Notes: generated by a model from the letters alone, not told the origin. A DNA stretch of 64,000 nucleotides from an uncultured Schlesneria sp. (GCA_903840265.1 CAIMFH010000091.1:1-64000); one strand, 5' to 3'; counted from the stretch's first letter, positions 35,232 through 45,255 are shown. Made by a program: numbers and translations.

Positions 35232-35344
35232 TGACAATTTGACTATGAGGTGCCTGGCGCTCCCAAACTCGAAAACTCTGTCACTTTCATAGCTGTCTTG
35301 GTCCAAACACTTCGCCCCTCGGGTAAGCTCCAAGGAACAGACGA

Positions 35345-36346
35345 ATGTCCGCTACGCTGGAACTGGCTCGGGAACGTGTTGACGAGTTTCGCGGTCGTGT
35401 CGCCAAGCTGCGCGAATGCCTGCACCGCGTCGTCGTCGGCCAGGACGACACCATCGATTCGCTGCTGACATGCGCGTTGACCGGTTCTCATGCCCTGCTG
35501 CTGGGAGTGCCGGGACTCGCCAAGACCTTGATGGTGAAGACACTGGCATCGTCCTTCGACTGGAAGTTTTCGCGAGTCCAATTCACGCCTGACCTGATGC
35601 CTTCGGACATCACCGGTTACGAGCTATTGAATCGCGACAACTCGAACGGATCGTCGGCGATGACCTTTCGCCGCGGCCCGATCTTCGCCAACCTGGTGTT
35701 GGCCGACGAAATCAATCGAGCGGCCCCCAAGACGCAATCCGCGCTGCTGGAGGCGATGGCCGAACGACACGTGACTGTTGGCGGACAGACCTATCATCTG
35801 GAAGAACCGTTCCTGGTCGTGGCGACTCAGAATCCCATTGAACAAGAAGGAACCTATCCGCTGCCGGAAGCGCAACTGGATCGGTTCATGATGGAAATCC
35901 ACATCGCGTACCCGACGCCCGATCACGAAGAAGAAATCGTGATGAAGACGACCGGCGGTTCTACTCCCTTGCCCGAGCCGATCTTTGATCGAGCGATGTT
36001 TCTGGCCCTGCGAGAATTGGTGCTGTCGGTCCCCGTGCCGAAGAACGTCGCCGCGTATGCCGTGCGGCTATGCGGATCGAGTCGTCCGGGTGACGTACGA
36101 GCGAACACTTACGCAAAGAACTACGTCGCCTGGGGAGCGGGTCCGCGTGGTTCGCAAAACCTGGTGCTCGCCGCCAAGGCCCACTCCCTGTTGATGGGCC
36201 GAACTGCGCCGACCACAGATGATATCAAGAGAATCGCCCTGCCCGTCTTGCGGCATCGCATCCTGACCAATCATCGCGCGATCGGCGACGGCGTCACCAG
36301 TGACGACATCATCTTGCAGTTGCTGAAAGAGACTCCGCTGGCTTGA
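35345..36346 (+). CDS. MoxR family AAA+ ATPase
   Basis: 333 residues. Walker A appears as 'LLLGVPGLAKTLMVKTLA' (about 50-67; the GVPGLAKT form usual in MoxR). Walker B is 'NLVLADEINRAAPKTQSALLEAM' (about 115-137). 'VVATQNPIEQEGTYPLPEAQLDRF' holds sensor 1 and the arginine finger region. A C-terminal lid follows. MoxR ATPases act as chaperones that mature partner proteins with VWA domains. It opens a same-strand operon with DUF58 (24 bp gap), then two VWA membrane proteins. Confidence 0.95.
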   Translation: MSATLELARERVDEFRGRVAKLRECLHRVVVGQDDTIDSLLTCALTGSHALLLGVPGLAKTLMVKTLASSFDWKFSRVQFTPDLMPSDITGYELLNRDNSNGSSAMTFRRGPIFANLVLADEINRAAPKTQSALLEAMAERHVTVGGQTYHLEEPFLVVATQNPIEQEGTYPLPEAQLDRFMMEIHIAYPTPDHEEEIVMKTTGGSTPLPEPIFDRAMFLALRELVLSVPVPKNVAAYAVRLCGSSRPGDVRANTYAKNYVAWGAGPRGSQNLVLAAKAHSLLMGRTAPTTDDIKRIALPVLRHRILTNHRAIGDGVTSDDIILQLLKETPLA

Positions 36347-36369
36347 GGTGACATAGCAACTGGTCTCCC

Positions 36370-37323
36370 GTGAGTGAGTCTGTTCCTAAGCTCCGCTGGA
36401 ATCATTCGATGGCGGTCCAATCCAACAGCCGATTCCTCGACCTGCGAGCGCTGGCATCATTGCAGCATTTGCGATTCAGCACCAAGCGACGAATCGACGG
36501 AACATACAGCGGCCGTCACTTGTCACGCCAGTTGGGTGGTGCCGCCGAGTTCGTCGACTTTCGCGAGTACTCTCCTGGCGACGATCTGCGGCGGCTCGAT
36601 TGGAAAGTTCTGGCGCGAACCGGCCGGCCTTATCTACGAATGTATCAGGACGAAACCAACCTGGGCTGTGCGATGCTGATCGATGCCAGCGGCTCGATGC
36701 AGTTCGGCGGATATGAACGAAACGCCCAGGGACGCGGATCGAAGCTCGAATACGCTCAGTACTTCGCCACGGCGATGTCGCACCTGATCTGCAATGCTCA
36801 GGATCAAGTCGCCTTGGCGATTGCCGCGGACAAACTACAGCGGTTTATTGGTCCAGGCAGTACATCGGACCACTTACGTCGAGTCCATACGCTGATCGAA
36901 CGACTAACGACTTGGCCCGCCACCAAACTGGGGGATTCACTGCGTCAACTATTTGAACGACTGTCACGTCGCGGGGTGCTGTTGATCCTCAGTGACTTTC
37001 TGTGTGACGACTTGGAAGACGCGTTCTCGGCCATTCGATTGTTTCGCAGTCGACATTGGGAAGTCGTCGCGTTGCATCTGGTCCACCCTCAGGAAGAGCG
37101 GCTGCCAACTGGGACCGCGTTTCGATTCGAAGGGATGGAAAACGACGGCAGTGCGAACTGTTCGCCTGCTGAAATCAGCCATGCCTATGAAGAGCGATTC
37201 GCGACGCACTGCGCGGTCGTGCGATCGATGGCATTGGCTTCGGGGTGCGACTATCGACGAGTCTCAACAGCCGTGCCGTACCTGCAGACATTAAGTGGCT
37301 TCCTTGTGGAAAGAGTGGGTTAG
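36370..37323 (+). CDS. DUF58 domain protein
   Basis: 317 residues from a GTG at 36370; an ATG at 36409 is an alternative. The family signature 'EFVDFREYSPGDDLRRLDWKVLARTGRPYLRMYQDE' lies around residues 58-95. A VWA-like fold follows with 'LIDASGSM' (about 104-111), where the DxSxS metal-binding motif reads D-A-S-G-S. No membrane segment. DUF58 proteins always travel with MoxR and are thought to be its clients. The stop is 6 bp before the next gene, so they are tightly coupled. Confidence 0.93.
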   Translation: MSESVPKLRWNHSMAVQSNSRFLDLRALASLQHLRFSTKRRIDGTYSGRHLSRQLGGAAEFVDFREYSPGDDLRRLDWKVLARTGRPYLRMYQDETNLGCAMLIDASGSMQFGGYERNAQGRGSKLEYAQYFATAMSHLICNAQDQVALAIAADKLQRFIGPGSTSDHLRRVHTLIERLTTWPATKLGDSLRQLFERLSRRGVLLILSDFLCDDLEDAFSAIRLFRSRHWEVVALHLVHPQEERLPTGTAFRFEGMENDGSANCSPAEISHAYEERFATHCAVVRSMALASGCDYRRVSTAVPYLQTLSGFLVERVG

Positions 37324-37329
37324 TCGGAC

Positions 37330-39435
37330 ATGTATCTGCATTCGTGGGCAATTCCAGCGGGAATGGCGGCAATGACGATGCCGTTCATTATCCATTGGCT
37401 CACGAAGCCGCGGCCGACGCGATTGCCTCTATCAACTGTGAAGTTCGTGCAGGAAGTGGTGAAGCAACGACGGGCCCGAAATCGGTTGCGCGACTGGATC
37501 ATCCTGCTGTTGCGCGCTGCCGCGATTGGCTTGTTCGCGTTTGTGATCGCTCGCCCGTTGTCTGGAAATCGAGCTCCGGCCGCGATCGAAGGACAAGCTC
37601 AAACGGTGAAGATCGTGCTGCTCGACATCAGCCACAGCATGGGAGCCGTCGCGAATGGGATCGAGACGTTGGACCGAGCTCGACCGATGGCCGTGCGACA
37701 TATCGACTATCGCCCGGGGACGCAAGCGAATCTAATCCTTTGTGCCGCGACGGCTCGTCCGGTCTTTGATCGTCCTTCCACGAATGCTGTGGCACTGGTG
37801 GATGAGGTCAGCCGGGTCAAGCCATTGCCACAACGACTGCAGGTTCAAAGTGCCCTGAACAGCGCCGCAGAAATGTTGTCGCGAGTCGGTGGCGATAAGG
37901 TTCGTCGCGAACTGATCGTGATCAGCGACTTCCAGCGATCGAACTGGGTCGCGGCCGATTTCTCCGTCTTGCCAGCCGATACGGTGATCGAACTGGAATC
38001 GGTCGCCCCGACGGAAACGCCTTCAAATCTGGCGATCATGCGCGTCGCACCTCAAGGTCGAGTCGAACGAGGGCGTCCGTTCCGCCTTGAAGTCGAGATC
38101 GGCAATTTCTCGCCCACGCCCCGCCAGGTTGCTGCGGAAGTGACGATCGGCGAGCATCAATTTCGCTTGCAGGGGACTTGCACTGCAGGCGGAAATTCGG
38201 TGCTCGTCACGGAAGCGACGCTCAACACGGATGGCTGGCAATCGGGTGAAGCGCGGCTGGTCGGCATCGAAGATGGGCTCGCCGGAGATAACCGGCGAGC
38301 ACTGGTCGTCCAGGTTCATCCGCAACCAAGATATCTGATGCTGACGCGGCAATCGGCCGAAGCGCGTCCCAGTTCCAGCTACTTCCTCGAACGAGCGATC
38401 TCGCCCAAGTCGGTGACCAACCTCAAAGATCAACAACGCATCGTGCGACTCGACCCTTCTCGAACGGACCGCGAAGCCATTACCTCCGCAGACCTGCTGA
38501 TCCTGGATCACCCCGGCAAGCTTTCTGATGACACCGTGGAATTGATTTGTGCGCTGATGCTGCGTGGACGCGGCGTGTTGTATGTCGCCGCGGAACCCAT
38601 CGACGCTACTAACTTGAAACTGATGGCGAAGGCGGCGGGAAGCAGCCTGCAACTGCCTGTCGAATTCTCGCCCCCAAGCGCAGGACAGGTGCGAAAGAAT
38701 TTGTTTCTGACAGACATTAAGAATCGGCAGATGCCATTCTCGGTCTTTGGTGAAGATGCAACCGCGATCGTGGCACCGCTGCGATTCGGCGGAGGTTTGG
38801 CCAGCCGTCGTATCGAAGGAGCACTGCTGGACGATGTCTGTGCAACCTACAACGACCAGTCGGCCTGCCTGGTGGTGACGGCCTGCGGCGCGGGATCTTT
38901 AGCAGTGCTGAATGCCGAGTTAGGGGCTTCTAACCTGCCCGCGTCGCCTGCGTTCGTCCCGTTAATGGGTGAGCTAATCAGCCATCTCCTTGGCCGCGAT
39001 CGATCGCAGGAAACGATGTCGAGCGGAGAACCCGTCGCCGTCTTTCTGCCTCCGGAAGCGGTACCTGCGGCGGGACTGAAGATTGAAGCGCGTTCTGACA
39101 GCACGGTCGAATCGGATACCCTGGGCGAACTGCACGAAGAGAACGTCGGCGTGATGTGGCAGGCGGGGGCCGCAGGTTCACCCGGCGTGTACGAAGTGCG
39201 ACGAGGCAACGATACAGTCTACTCGATGGCTGCCACGATCCCTGCTGAAGAAGCCGATCTCATGCCGCTATCATCGGACTTGATTACGAATCGGCTGTCA
39301 GGAGGCCGCGATGTGAAATACAGATCCGCTTTGGATACCGAAGAGCCGCGTGATGACTTCTGGTCGTTGCTCGCTGTGGTTTGCCTGGGCTGCGTCTTTG
39401 CTGAGTTTGTTGGATTGAAACTGTTTCGCTGCTGA
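37330..39435 (+). CDS. BatA/VWA-domain membrane protein
   Basis: 701 residues. The N-terminus has the aerotolerance-regulator (BatA) helix pair: 'AIPAGMAAMTMPFIIHWLTKPRP' (about 7-30) and 'WIILLLRAAAIGLFAFVIARPL' (about 56-77). The VWA domain starts 'VKIVLLDISHSMGA' (about 93-106), keeping the D-x-S-x-S MIDAS motif. A central region of beta-sandwich type and a glutamine-amidotransferase-like fold follow, and the C-terminus ends in a helix, 'FWSLLAVVCLGCVFAEFVGLKLF'. Most of it would be periplasmic between the terminal helices. Third gene of the MoxR operon. Confidence 0.9.
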   Translation: MYLHSWAIPAGMAAMTMPFIIHWLTKPRPTRLPLSTVKFVQEVVKQRRARNRLRDWIILLLRAAAIGLFAFVIARPLSGNRAPAAIEGQAQTVKIVLLDISHSMGAVANGIETLDRARPMAVRHIDYRPGTQANLILCAATARPVFDRPSTNAVALVDEVSRVKPLPQRLQVQSALNSAAEMLSRVGGDKVRRELIVISDFQRSNWVAADFSVLPADTVIELESVAPTETPSNLAIMRVAPQGRVERGRPFRLEVEIGNFSPTPRQVAAEVTIGEHQFRLQGTCTAGGNSVLVTEATLNTDGWQSGEARLVGIEDGLAGDNRRALVVQVHPQPRYLMLTRQSAEARPSSSYFLERAISPKSVTNLKDQQRIVRLDPSRTDREAITSADLLILDHPGKLSDDTVELICALMLRGRGVLYVAAEPIDATNLKLMAKAAGSSLQLPVEFSPPSAGQVRKNLFLTDIKNRQMPFSVFGEDATAIVAPLRFGGGLASRRIEGALLDDVCATYNDQSACLVVTACGAGSLAVLNAELGASNLPASPAFVPLMGELISHLLGRDRSQETMSSGEPVAVFLPPEAVPAAGLKIEARSDSTVESDTLGELHEENVGVMWQAGAAGSPGVYEVRRGNDTVYSMAATIPAEEADLMPLSSDLITNRLSGGRDVKYRSALDTEEPRDDFWSLLAVVCLGCVFAEFVGLKLFRC

Positions 39436-39475
39436 TGTGATTTGAGTGTGTGATGTGAACTGACTTCGGGCCGAA

Positions 39476-41776
39476 ATGACTCTAACGTACGAACCACTGA
39501 TCTCACCGACACTCTGGCTGACGCTTGCCTTAGTGCTGGCTGGTCTATTGGTCTGGTATGGCTGGAATCGGCCGTGGGGTATCGGCCTGCCGCGCTGGGC
39601 GGCCATCATCACGTTGATGGGACTGAGCGGTGCGGCGTTGCTGGCGATCCTGCTTAATCCGACTTGGCTGGAACGCATTCCTCCACCCAAAGGCAAGCCG
39701 CGGCTGGTCATCGTTGTCGATGAATCGGCGAGTATGGCTGCCACTGACATGCCTGATGGACGCTCGCGATTCGCGCATGCCGTCGACATCACGAAGACTT
39801 GCCTCGACAAACTGTCGGATCGGTTTGAACTGGGCGTGACATCGTTCTCGAATAACGTGCTCCCGACCACGATGGACGATTTGGCTGGCAAGACGCCGGC
39901 GGGATCGATCACGGACCTGGCAACCGCGATCCCATCCAGCATCGAAACCGGCTACGCCGGTGGCCAGATGATGTTGCTATTGAGTGACGGCAACCACAAC
40001 GCTGGCGGTGGAACGCCCCGCGTTCTCGCGTCGGTCGCGTACGCTCGCGCAGCCAACACCCCCGTCTTTACGAAGACCTTCGGTACCGACGCGACCATTC
40101 ACGACTTGGCCATTCGCATGCATGCCCCGCAGCAACTATCGTTTGTCGGGCAGCCGGTTCCGGTCACCGCCCTTATCCGTCGTCGCGGCCGCGCCCCCGA
40201 ATCAGTGACGGCCGTGCTGAAGCATGACGGTAAAGAAGTCAGCCGGCAGCAGGTGCTTGTTCGCGGCGATGTCGAAGTGGAAGTTCGCTTCCAGGTCGAA
40301 CAGGAGACGAAAGGTCTCTATCGCTACGAGATCGCCCTCGAACCCTTCGAAGGTGAAGTGACGACCGTCAACAACTATGGCACCTTCTTATTGAGGGTGG
40401 TCGATGAGCCGATTCGTGTGCTGTTGGTCGAAGGGAAGCCGTATTGGGATTCGAAGTTCCTGGCGCGCACGTTGTCGTCGGACCCTTCGATTGAACTGGT
40501 CAGCATCGTGCGTATGACCGAAGGGCGATATCTCGAACGAACGCTGAAACGAATCCGACCAGATGCCAAGAAGCCCGCTGCAGCAACTTCCGAAAAGAAA
40601 GCGGATGTGCAATCGATCGCTCAGATCCCCGTCACCGAATCGTGGCGTGTCGTCGCCAACGGAGCGGAAGTGCTGGCCGATCCCAAGTCGATCGGGTCAT
40701 TCCAAGTCCTGGTGCTCGGTCGCGATGCTGAATCATTTCTCTCCGACCAGGCATTGGTCAATTTGCGAGCCTGGGTCGCCAGCGACAGCGGGGCACTGGT
40801 CTGTTACCGCGGGCAGCCGATGGCTCAGGTGAACGAGCGTCTGGAAAAGATGCTTCCCGTGCAATGGCGAACTTCACGAGAGTCTCGTTTCCGCATGACG
40901 CTGACCGACCGCGGTCGCGATCTGCGCTGGTTCGAACCGCAAGGCCAGGCATCGGGCGATGCCCTGCCCTATCTGCCGGCGCTGTCGGCGATGACCGCGA
41001 CTGACGAACCCAAGCCGTTGGCCACAGTGCTGGCGGCGGTCTCCGGCAATTCTGGCGAAGAAACGCCGATCGTAACGTATCAACCCTATGGAGGCGGCCG
41101 CGTGGTTGTCGTCGAAGGATCGGGCATGTGGCGCTGGGCGTTCCTGCCACCCGCCTACTCCGATCACGATTCCACCTATGCCAGCTTGTGGCAAAGCCTG
41201 CTGCGGTGGCTGGTGTCTCGGGCAGGCCTGCTACCTGGGCAAGACATGGCTCTGCGAACCGATCAGGTCACATTCGCCACGAGTGACGCTCCCGCCGCCA
41301 CGTTGCTGATCCGCAAAGAAGCCGCACAATCGCAGATCCCCAACATCGAATTGACCGGCGATGGCATCGAAGGGAAACGACTAATTGTCCCCGCCGCCGC
41401 CGGAGAAGATCCCGGCGTCTTTCGAGTGGCATTCGGGACACTCCCCGAAGGGCGATACCAGGCGAGCATCGTCGGTCAGCCTGCCGAAAAATCCGGCTCA
41501 ACCGCCGTCTTCGACGTGCGCCGTCTGATGGAAGAGCAGCTTGACCTGAAAGCGCGACCGGACCTGATGGCACGGATTGCCAGCAGCACAGGGGGAGCCG
41601 TCTTGAACTCCAATGATCCCAACGAAATCGCGAACGCGTTCGTGAGTCACTTGGAAAAGAGTCGCCCGGATCGAATTCGTCGCACCTCCGCCTGGGACCG
41701 CTGGTGGGTTCTGGCCGGAACATTTGCGCTTTGGACGATCGCCTGGGGCCTGCGTCGTAATTCAGGACTGGTTTAA
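39476..41776 (+). CDS. VWA-domain membrane protein with GATase-like region
   Basis: 766 residues. Two N-terminal helices (about 10-28 and 38-58) precede a VWA domain beginning 'LVIVVDESASMAATD' (about 78-92; D-E-S-A-S MIDAS). A CARDB/Ig-like region (about 230-310) precedes a GATase1-like fold: 'RVLLVEGKPYWDSKFLARTL' (about 318-337), then 'VLVLGRDAESF' and 'GGGRVVVVEGSGMWRWAFL'. One helix lies at the C-terminus (about 742-758). It probably works with the VWA protein upstream, both being possible clients of the MoxR ATPase. The start is 40 bp after the previous stop. Confidence 0.9.
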   Translation: MTLTYEPLISPTLWLTLALVLAGLLVWYGWNRPWGIGLPRWAAIITLMGLSGAALLAILLNPTWLERIPPPKGKPRLVIVVDESASMAATDMPDGRSRFAHAVDITKTCLDKLSDRFELGVTSFSNNVLPTTMDDLAGKTPAGSITDLATAIPSSIETGYAGGQMMLLLSDGNHNAGGGTPRVLASVAYARAANTPVFTKTFGTDATIHDLAIRMHAPQQLSFVGQPVPVTALIRRRGRAPESVTAVLKHDGKEVSRQQVLVRGDVEVEVRFQVEQETKGLYRYEIALEPFEGEVTTVNNYGTFLLRVVDEPIRVLLVEGKPYWDSKFLARTLSSDPSIELVSIVRMTEGRYLERTLKRIRPDAKKPAAATSEKKADVQSIAQIPVTESWRVVANGAEVLADPKSIGSFQVLVLGRDAESFLSDQALVNLRAWVASDSGALVCYRGQPMAQVNERLEKMLPVQWRTSRESRFRMTLTDRGRDLRWFEPQGQASGDALPYLPALSAMTATDEPKPLATVLAAVSGNSGEETPIVTYQPYGGGRVVVVEGSGMWRWAFLPPAYSDHDSTYASLWQSLLRWLVSRAGLLPGQDMALRTDQVTFATSDAPAATLLIRKEAAQSQIPNIELTGDGIEGKRLIVPAAAGEDPGVFRVAFGTLPEGRYQASIVGQPAEKSGSTAVFDVRRLMEEQLDLKARPDLMARIASSTGGAVLNSNDPNEIANAFVSHLEKSRPDRIRRTSAWDRWWVLAGTFALWTIAWGLRRNSGLV

Positions 41777-41804
41777 GGCAATCGCCCTTGTAAGTTATGC
41801 GCGC

Positions 41805-42308
41805 TCACCGTGTTTCCTCCTTCAGAAGGTCATTCAGATCGAGCCGTTTGGTGAACATGGCCAGTTCGCCTTGTGGCGTACGCGGCCATGATTCCGGCGG
41901 GCGATCCCAATATAGTTCGACGCCGTTTTCATCTGGATCACGCAGGTACAACGCTTCACTCACGCCATGATCACTGGCACCGTCCAGCATAATGCCAGCC
42001 ACAGTGAGACGACGTAAGGCATCGGCGAGCGCTGGCCGCGTCGGATAGAGAATCGCCGTATGAAACAGGCCAGTCGTTCCCGCTGCGGGTGGCGAGCCGC
42101 CCAGACTCTCCCAGGTATTCAGGCCGATGTGATGGTGATAACCCCCGGCCGAAAGGAATGCCGCCTGAGTTCCATATCGCTGCGTGATCTCAAAGCCAAG
42201 CACTCCGCAGTAAAACTTCAACGACCGCTCCAGGTCAGCCACTTTGAGATGGACGTGACCGATGCGAACCTGAGGATCAATCGGGCGTGAGGATTTATCG
42301 GCGTTCAC
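41805..42308 (-). CDS. VOC family protein, catechol 2,3-dioxygenase-like
   Basis: 167 residues. The single VOC domain starts 'RIGHVHLKVADLERSLKFYCGVLGFEI' (about 15-41), where His in GHVHL is the first metal ligand. 'GGYHHHIGLNTW' (about 56-67) includes the catalytic/ligand histidines and 'LFHTAILYP' the second half. The end 'YLRDPDENGVELYWDRP' supplies the Glu ligand. The GHVHL...HHHIGL arrangement is that of extradiol dioxygenases (CatE type) of the short kind. It is transcribed away from the ene-reductases that start at 42499. Its 28 bp separation from the convergent VWA gene leaves little room for terminators. Confidence 0.88.
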   Translation of the reverse strand: MNADKSSRPIDPQVRIGHVHLKVADLERSLKFYCGVLGFEITQRYGTQAAFLSAGGYHHHIGLNTWESLGGSPPAAGTTGLFHTAILYPTRPALADALRRLTVAGIMLDGASDHGVSEALYLRDPDENGVELYWDRPPESWPRTPQGELAMFTKRLDLNDLLKEETR

Positions 42309-42498
42309 AATAGTCGCTCCTGATGCACAAGCATTCGGATATCCACTTCACGTTCCCCGTAGTCTCTTTTCGAACGTGGATACAATACCATGTCGGTCTC
42401 GATGGGTTAGCGATCGCCTCAACGTGACGATTCAGTTGGAGTGCGTCGCCGATACCCGTTGCTCTTGGATGACTCTCTTTCAGCAGATTGGATAATGC

Positions 42499-43587
42499 AT
42501 GTCGAGCAGTGTTCTCTTTCAGCCGTTCACGTTGGGCGACATCACTCTACCGAATCGTATCGCGCTGGCACCGATGACTCGTTCACGCGCGGGTGTCGAG
42601 CGGATCCCGAACGCAATCATGGCGGAATATTACGTCCAGCGCAGTTCGGCGGGATTGCTGATCACCGAGGCCACGACGATCTCTGAAGAAGCGAACGGCT
42701 GGAATGAGTCTCCGGGGATCTACACGGACCAGATGACTGAAGGTTGGAGGCAAGTGGTCGACGCGGTGCATCAACAGGGAGGCGTGATCTTCCTGCAGCT
42801 CTGGCATATGGGCCGGTCCTCCCACAGCAGCTTTCACAACGGCAAACTCGCAGTTGCTCCGTCGGCAATCAAGATCAATGAAGAATACATCCACACGCCG
42901 ACGGGTAAGCAACCCCACGAGGTGCCGCGAGCCCTGGAAACGGCAGAGATTCCTCGAGTTGTCGAGGACTATCGCCTGGCTGCCGAACGCGCGAAGCAGG
43001 CCGGCTTCGATGGAGTCGAAATTCATGGAGCCAACGGCTACTTGATCGACGAGTTCCTGCAATCCAAAACAAACCACCGGACAGATGACTATGGCGGGAG
43101 TATCGAGAACCGCTATCGCTTCTTGAATGAAGTGGTTGAAGCGGTCACATCTGTGATCCCCGCGAATCGCGTCGGTGTCCGGATTTCGCCGAACGGCGTG
43201 TTCAACGACATGGGGTCTCCCGACTTCCGCGAGCAGTTCACGTATGTCGCCAGCCAGCTCGACAGCTATGACCTGTCCTACCTGCATGTGATGGATGGCT
43301 TGGCTTTCGGCTTCCACAACCTGGGTGAACCGATGACGCTGGCCGACTTCCGCAAGGTGTTTCGCAATTCGTTGATTGGCAACTGCGGCTATACGCAGGA
43401 AGCGGCCGAATCGATGATTACTCAGGGGGATGCCGATCTGGTCGCATTCGGAAGGCCTTTCATCAGTAATCCCGATCTTGTCGATCGATTCCGGAATAAT
43501 TGGCCGCTGTCTCCGATCGCAGAGATGTCGGATTGGTACTCACCGACTGGTGAAAAGGGTTACACGGATTTTCCGACCTATCAGTAA
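42499..43587 (+). CDS. Alkene reductase, Old Yellow Enzyme family
   Basis: 362 residues, the NemA/OYE fold. Marks: 'NRIALAPMTRSRAG' (about 18-31), 'FLQLWHMGRSSH' (about 96-107), 'GVEIHGANGYLIDEFLQSKTNHRTDDYGGSIENRYR' (about 172-207; substrate His/Asn and FMN contacts) and 'DLVAFGRPFISNPDL' (about 313). FMN-dependent reduction of activated alkenes with NAD(P)H is expected. A second, different homologue starts 44 bp after its stop, and a third is at 8338-9510. The protein is closer to the 8338 one in its HGANGYL motif than to the downstream gene. Confidence 0.93.
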   Translation: MSSSVLFQPFTLGDITLPNRIALAPMTRSRAGVERIPNAIMAEYYVQRSSAGLLITEATTISEEANGWNESPGIYTDQMTEGWRQVVDAVHQQGGVIFLQLWHMGRSSHSSFHNGKLAVAPSAIKINEEYIHTPTGKQPHEVPRALETAEIPRVVEDYRLAAERAKQAGFDGVEIHGANGYLIDEFLQSKTNHRTDDYGGSIENRYRFLNEVVEAVTSVIPANRVGVRISPNGVFNDMGSPDFREQFTYVASQLDSYDLSYLHVMDGLAFGFHNLGEPMTLADFRKVFRNSLIGNCGYTQEAAESMITQGDADLVAFGRPFISNPDLVDRFRNNWPLSPIAEMSDWYSPTGEKGYTDFPTYQ

Positions 43588-43630
43588 ATTAAACACCAGT
43601 GGTCTGGCGACAAACGAGGAAGGATATCAG

Positions 43631-44725
43631 ATGCCGACGCAACCAGGATTGTTTACGCCGGTCAAGATTGGCTCGCTGGAACTGCCCAACCGAATTGTCA
43701 TGTCACCGATGACACGGATTCGGGCAGACGAGGGCTGTGTCCCTTCCGAACGCATGGTTCGGTACTACTCGCAACGAGCCTCGGCAGGACTCATTATCAC
43801 AGAGGGGACACACCCCAGCCCAATGGGACGTGGCTATACCTTCCCGCCTGGCCTGCACACCGATGAGCAAGCCACGGCTTGGCGAAAAGTGACTGACGCT
43901 GTCCACGCAGCGGGTGGTTGCATCTTCGTCCAACTGATGCATGCCGGACGAGTTTCTCACTCATCCCTGTTGCCCAACCAGGCATTGCCTGTAGCGCCAT
44001 CGGCCATCGCCATTGAGGGGAACATTCACACGTTCGACGGCAAGCACCCGTTCGAGATTCCCCGGGCGCTGACAACAGAGGAAATCCCCACAGTTATTCA
44101 AGAGTACCGACGGGCTGCGGAGCTTTCGATCAAAGCTGGCTTCGACGGCGTAGAACTTCATGCCGCGACCGGCTATCTGCCGAACCAGTTTCAAGTCACA
44201 GGTTCGAACCGTCGTACCGACGCCTATGGGGGTTCACTGGAAAAACGTACCCGCTTCACATTGGAAGTGATGGAAGCGCTTTGCGATGTGCGCGGTGCAG
44301 ATCGAGTAGGCATCAAGATCGCTCCTGGCTTCACGGTCAATGATACTTTCGATGATGACCCCGCTGAAACATACACCTATCTTGCCCGGTGCCTGAATCA
44401 GCTCGGCTTGGCCTATCTTCATGTCGGGTACGACAGTGGCTATAGCCGCGGCACTCCCCCGCCGTTCAATCCCGTCGATCTGTTGCGTCCGATCTATGCA
44501 GGGACGTTGCTCGCGGTAGGTGGCTTCGACAAGGCATCAGGTGAAGCGGCGATTGGCGCAGGCCGCGCTGATCTCGTCGTCTATGGCAGACCTTTCATCA
44601 GCAATCCCGACCTTGTCGATCGCTTCAAGAACAATTGGCCGTTGGCACCGCTCGCTCCGACATCGGATTGGTACTCACACATCGGTGACAAGGGCTATAC
44701 AGATTTTCCGATCTATCAGTCATAG
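43631..44725 (+). CDS. Alkene reductase, Old Yellow Enzyme family, divergent
   Basis: 364 residues from the ATG at 43631, which has GAGGAAGG upstream; in-frame sequence before it overlaps the previous gene and is not needed. It keeps the OYE barrel marks 'NRIVMSPMTRIRAD', 'FVQLMHAGRVSH', 'RTDAYGGSLEKRTR' and 'DLVVYGRPFISNPDL'. The substrate loop reads 'GVELHAATGYLPNQFQ' in place of HGANGYLxDQF, so the Asn ligand and Asp are changed. That suggests a different substrate range or reduced classic ene-reductase activity. It probably forms an operon with the reductase just upstream. Confidence 0.92.
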   Translation: MPTQPGLFTPVKIGSLELPNRIVMSPMTRIRADEGCVPSERMVRYYSQRASAGLIITEGTHPSPMGRGYTFPPGLHTDEQATAWRKVTDAVHAAGGCIFVQLMHAGRVSHSSLLPNQALPVAPSAIAIEGNIHTFDGKHPFEIPRALTTEEIPTVIQEYRRAAELSIKAGFDGVELHAATGYLPNQFQVTGSNRRTDAYGGSLEKRTRFTLEVMEALCDVRGADRVGIKIAPGFTVNDTFDDDPAETYTYLARCLNQLGLAYLHVGYDSGYSRGTPPPFNPVDLLRPIYAGTLLAVGGFDKASGEAAIGAGRADLVVYGRPFISNPDLVDRFKNNWPLAPLAPTSDWYSHIGDKGYTDFPIYQS

Positions 44726-44844
44726 ATCCGATGAGCGGGCGACAGGACTGATACGCGTTCAAGTCTGGACTTCAACGGCAAAAACGAGTATCTGATCGCC
44801 CCGTCCGACAACCAACAAAAGCCATGACGTGAATTGTGCAAAAC

Positions 44845-45237
44845 ATGACCAACAATCGACGCGCCGGCAAGAAGCACCAAAAGGAGACAGTTTCAGTGAA
44901 AGCCGCCGACCAGACGCCGACTCCGAGCGTCAGTTCCGAAGTGCAGACCTTGCCTGATGCTCCCGCCTTCCCAGATGAGCAAGTTGAGCAAGTGGACCCG
45001 CTGATGGCGGAAGTTGAGTCATTCCTCAGCAAACGCGATGAGCTGGCTGGAAAGATTGCTGCAGAGATCGAAGCTCTGGAGCAGAAACTGGCTGAGTTGA
45101 AGGAGACTGCCGCGTCACTGTTCCCAGAGACCACTGGCGGCGCGTCCTCGAGCCCGAAGCCGAAAAAACCAAAGCCGAAGCCGACAGTGAAATCTGAGGC
45201 CGCGAGTTCGGCTGATAGCGTTCCTCCGACGGAGTGA
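44845..45237 (+). CDS. Coiled-coil protein with basic Pro/Lys tail
   Basis: 130 residues from the ATG at 44845 (a GTG nine bases before is possible). A basic N-terminus, 'NNRRAGKKHQK', is followed by an acidic linker. One clear coiled coil, 'AEVESFLSKRDELAGKIAAEIEALEQKLAELKETAASL' (about 57-94), precedes a 'SPKPKKPKPKPTVK' tail. The alternating charge resembles small nucleoid- or ribosome-associated proteins, but no known family is recognised. A stem-loop near 45263-45294 (AGCGGCGATCC and GGATCGCCGC) lies between it and nuoD and could terminate both. Confidence 0.6.
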   Translation: MTNNRRAGKKHQKETVSVKAADQTPTPSVSSEVQTLPDAPAFPDEQVEQVDPLMAEVESFLSKRDELAGKIAAEIEALEQKLAELKETAASLFPETTGGASSSPKPKKPKPKPTVKSEAASSADSVPPTE

Positions 45238-45255
45238 ACGAGAGACAATCAAAAC

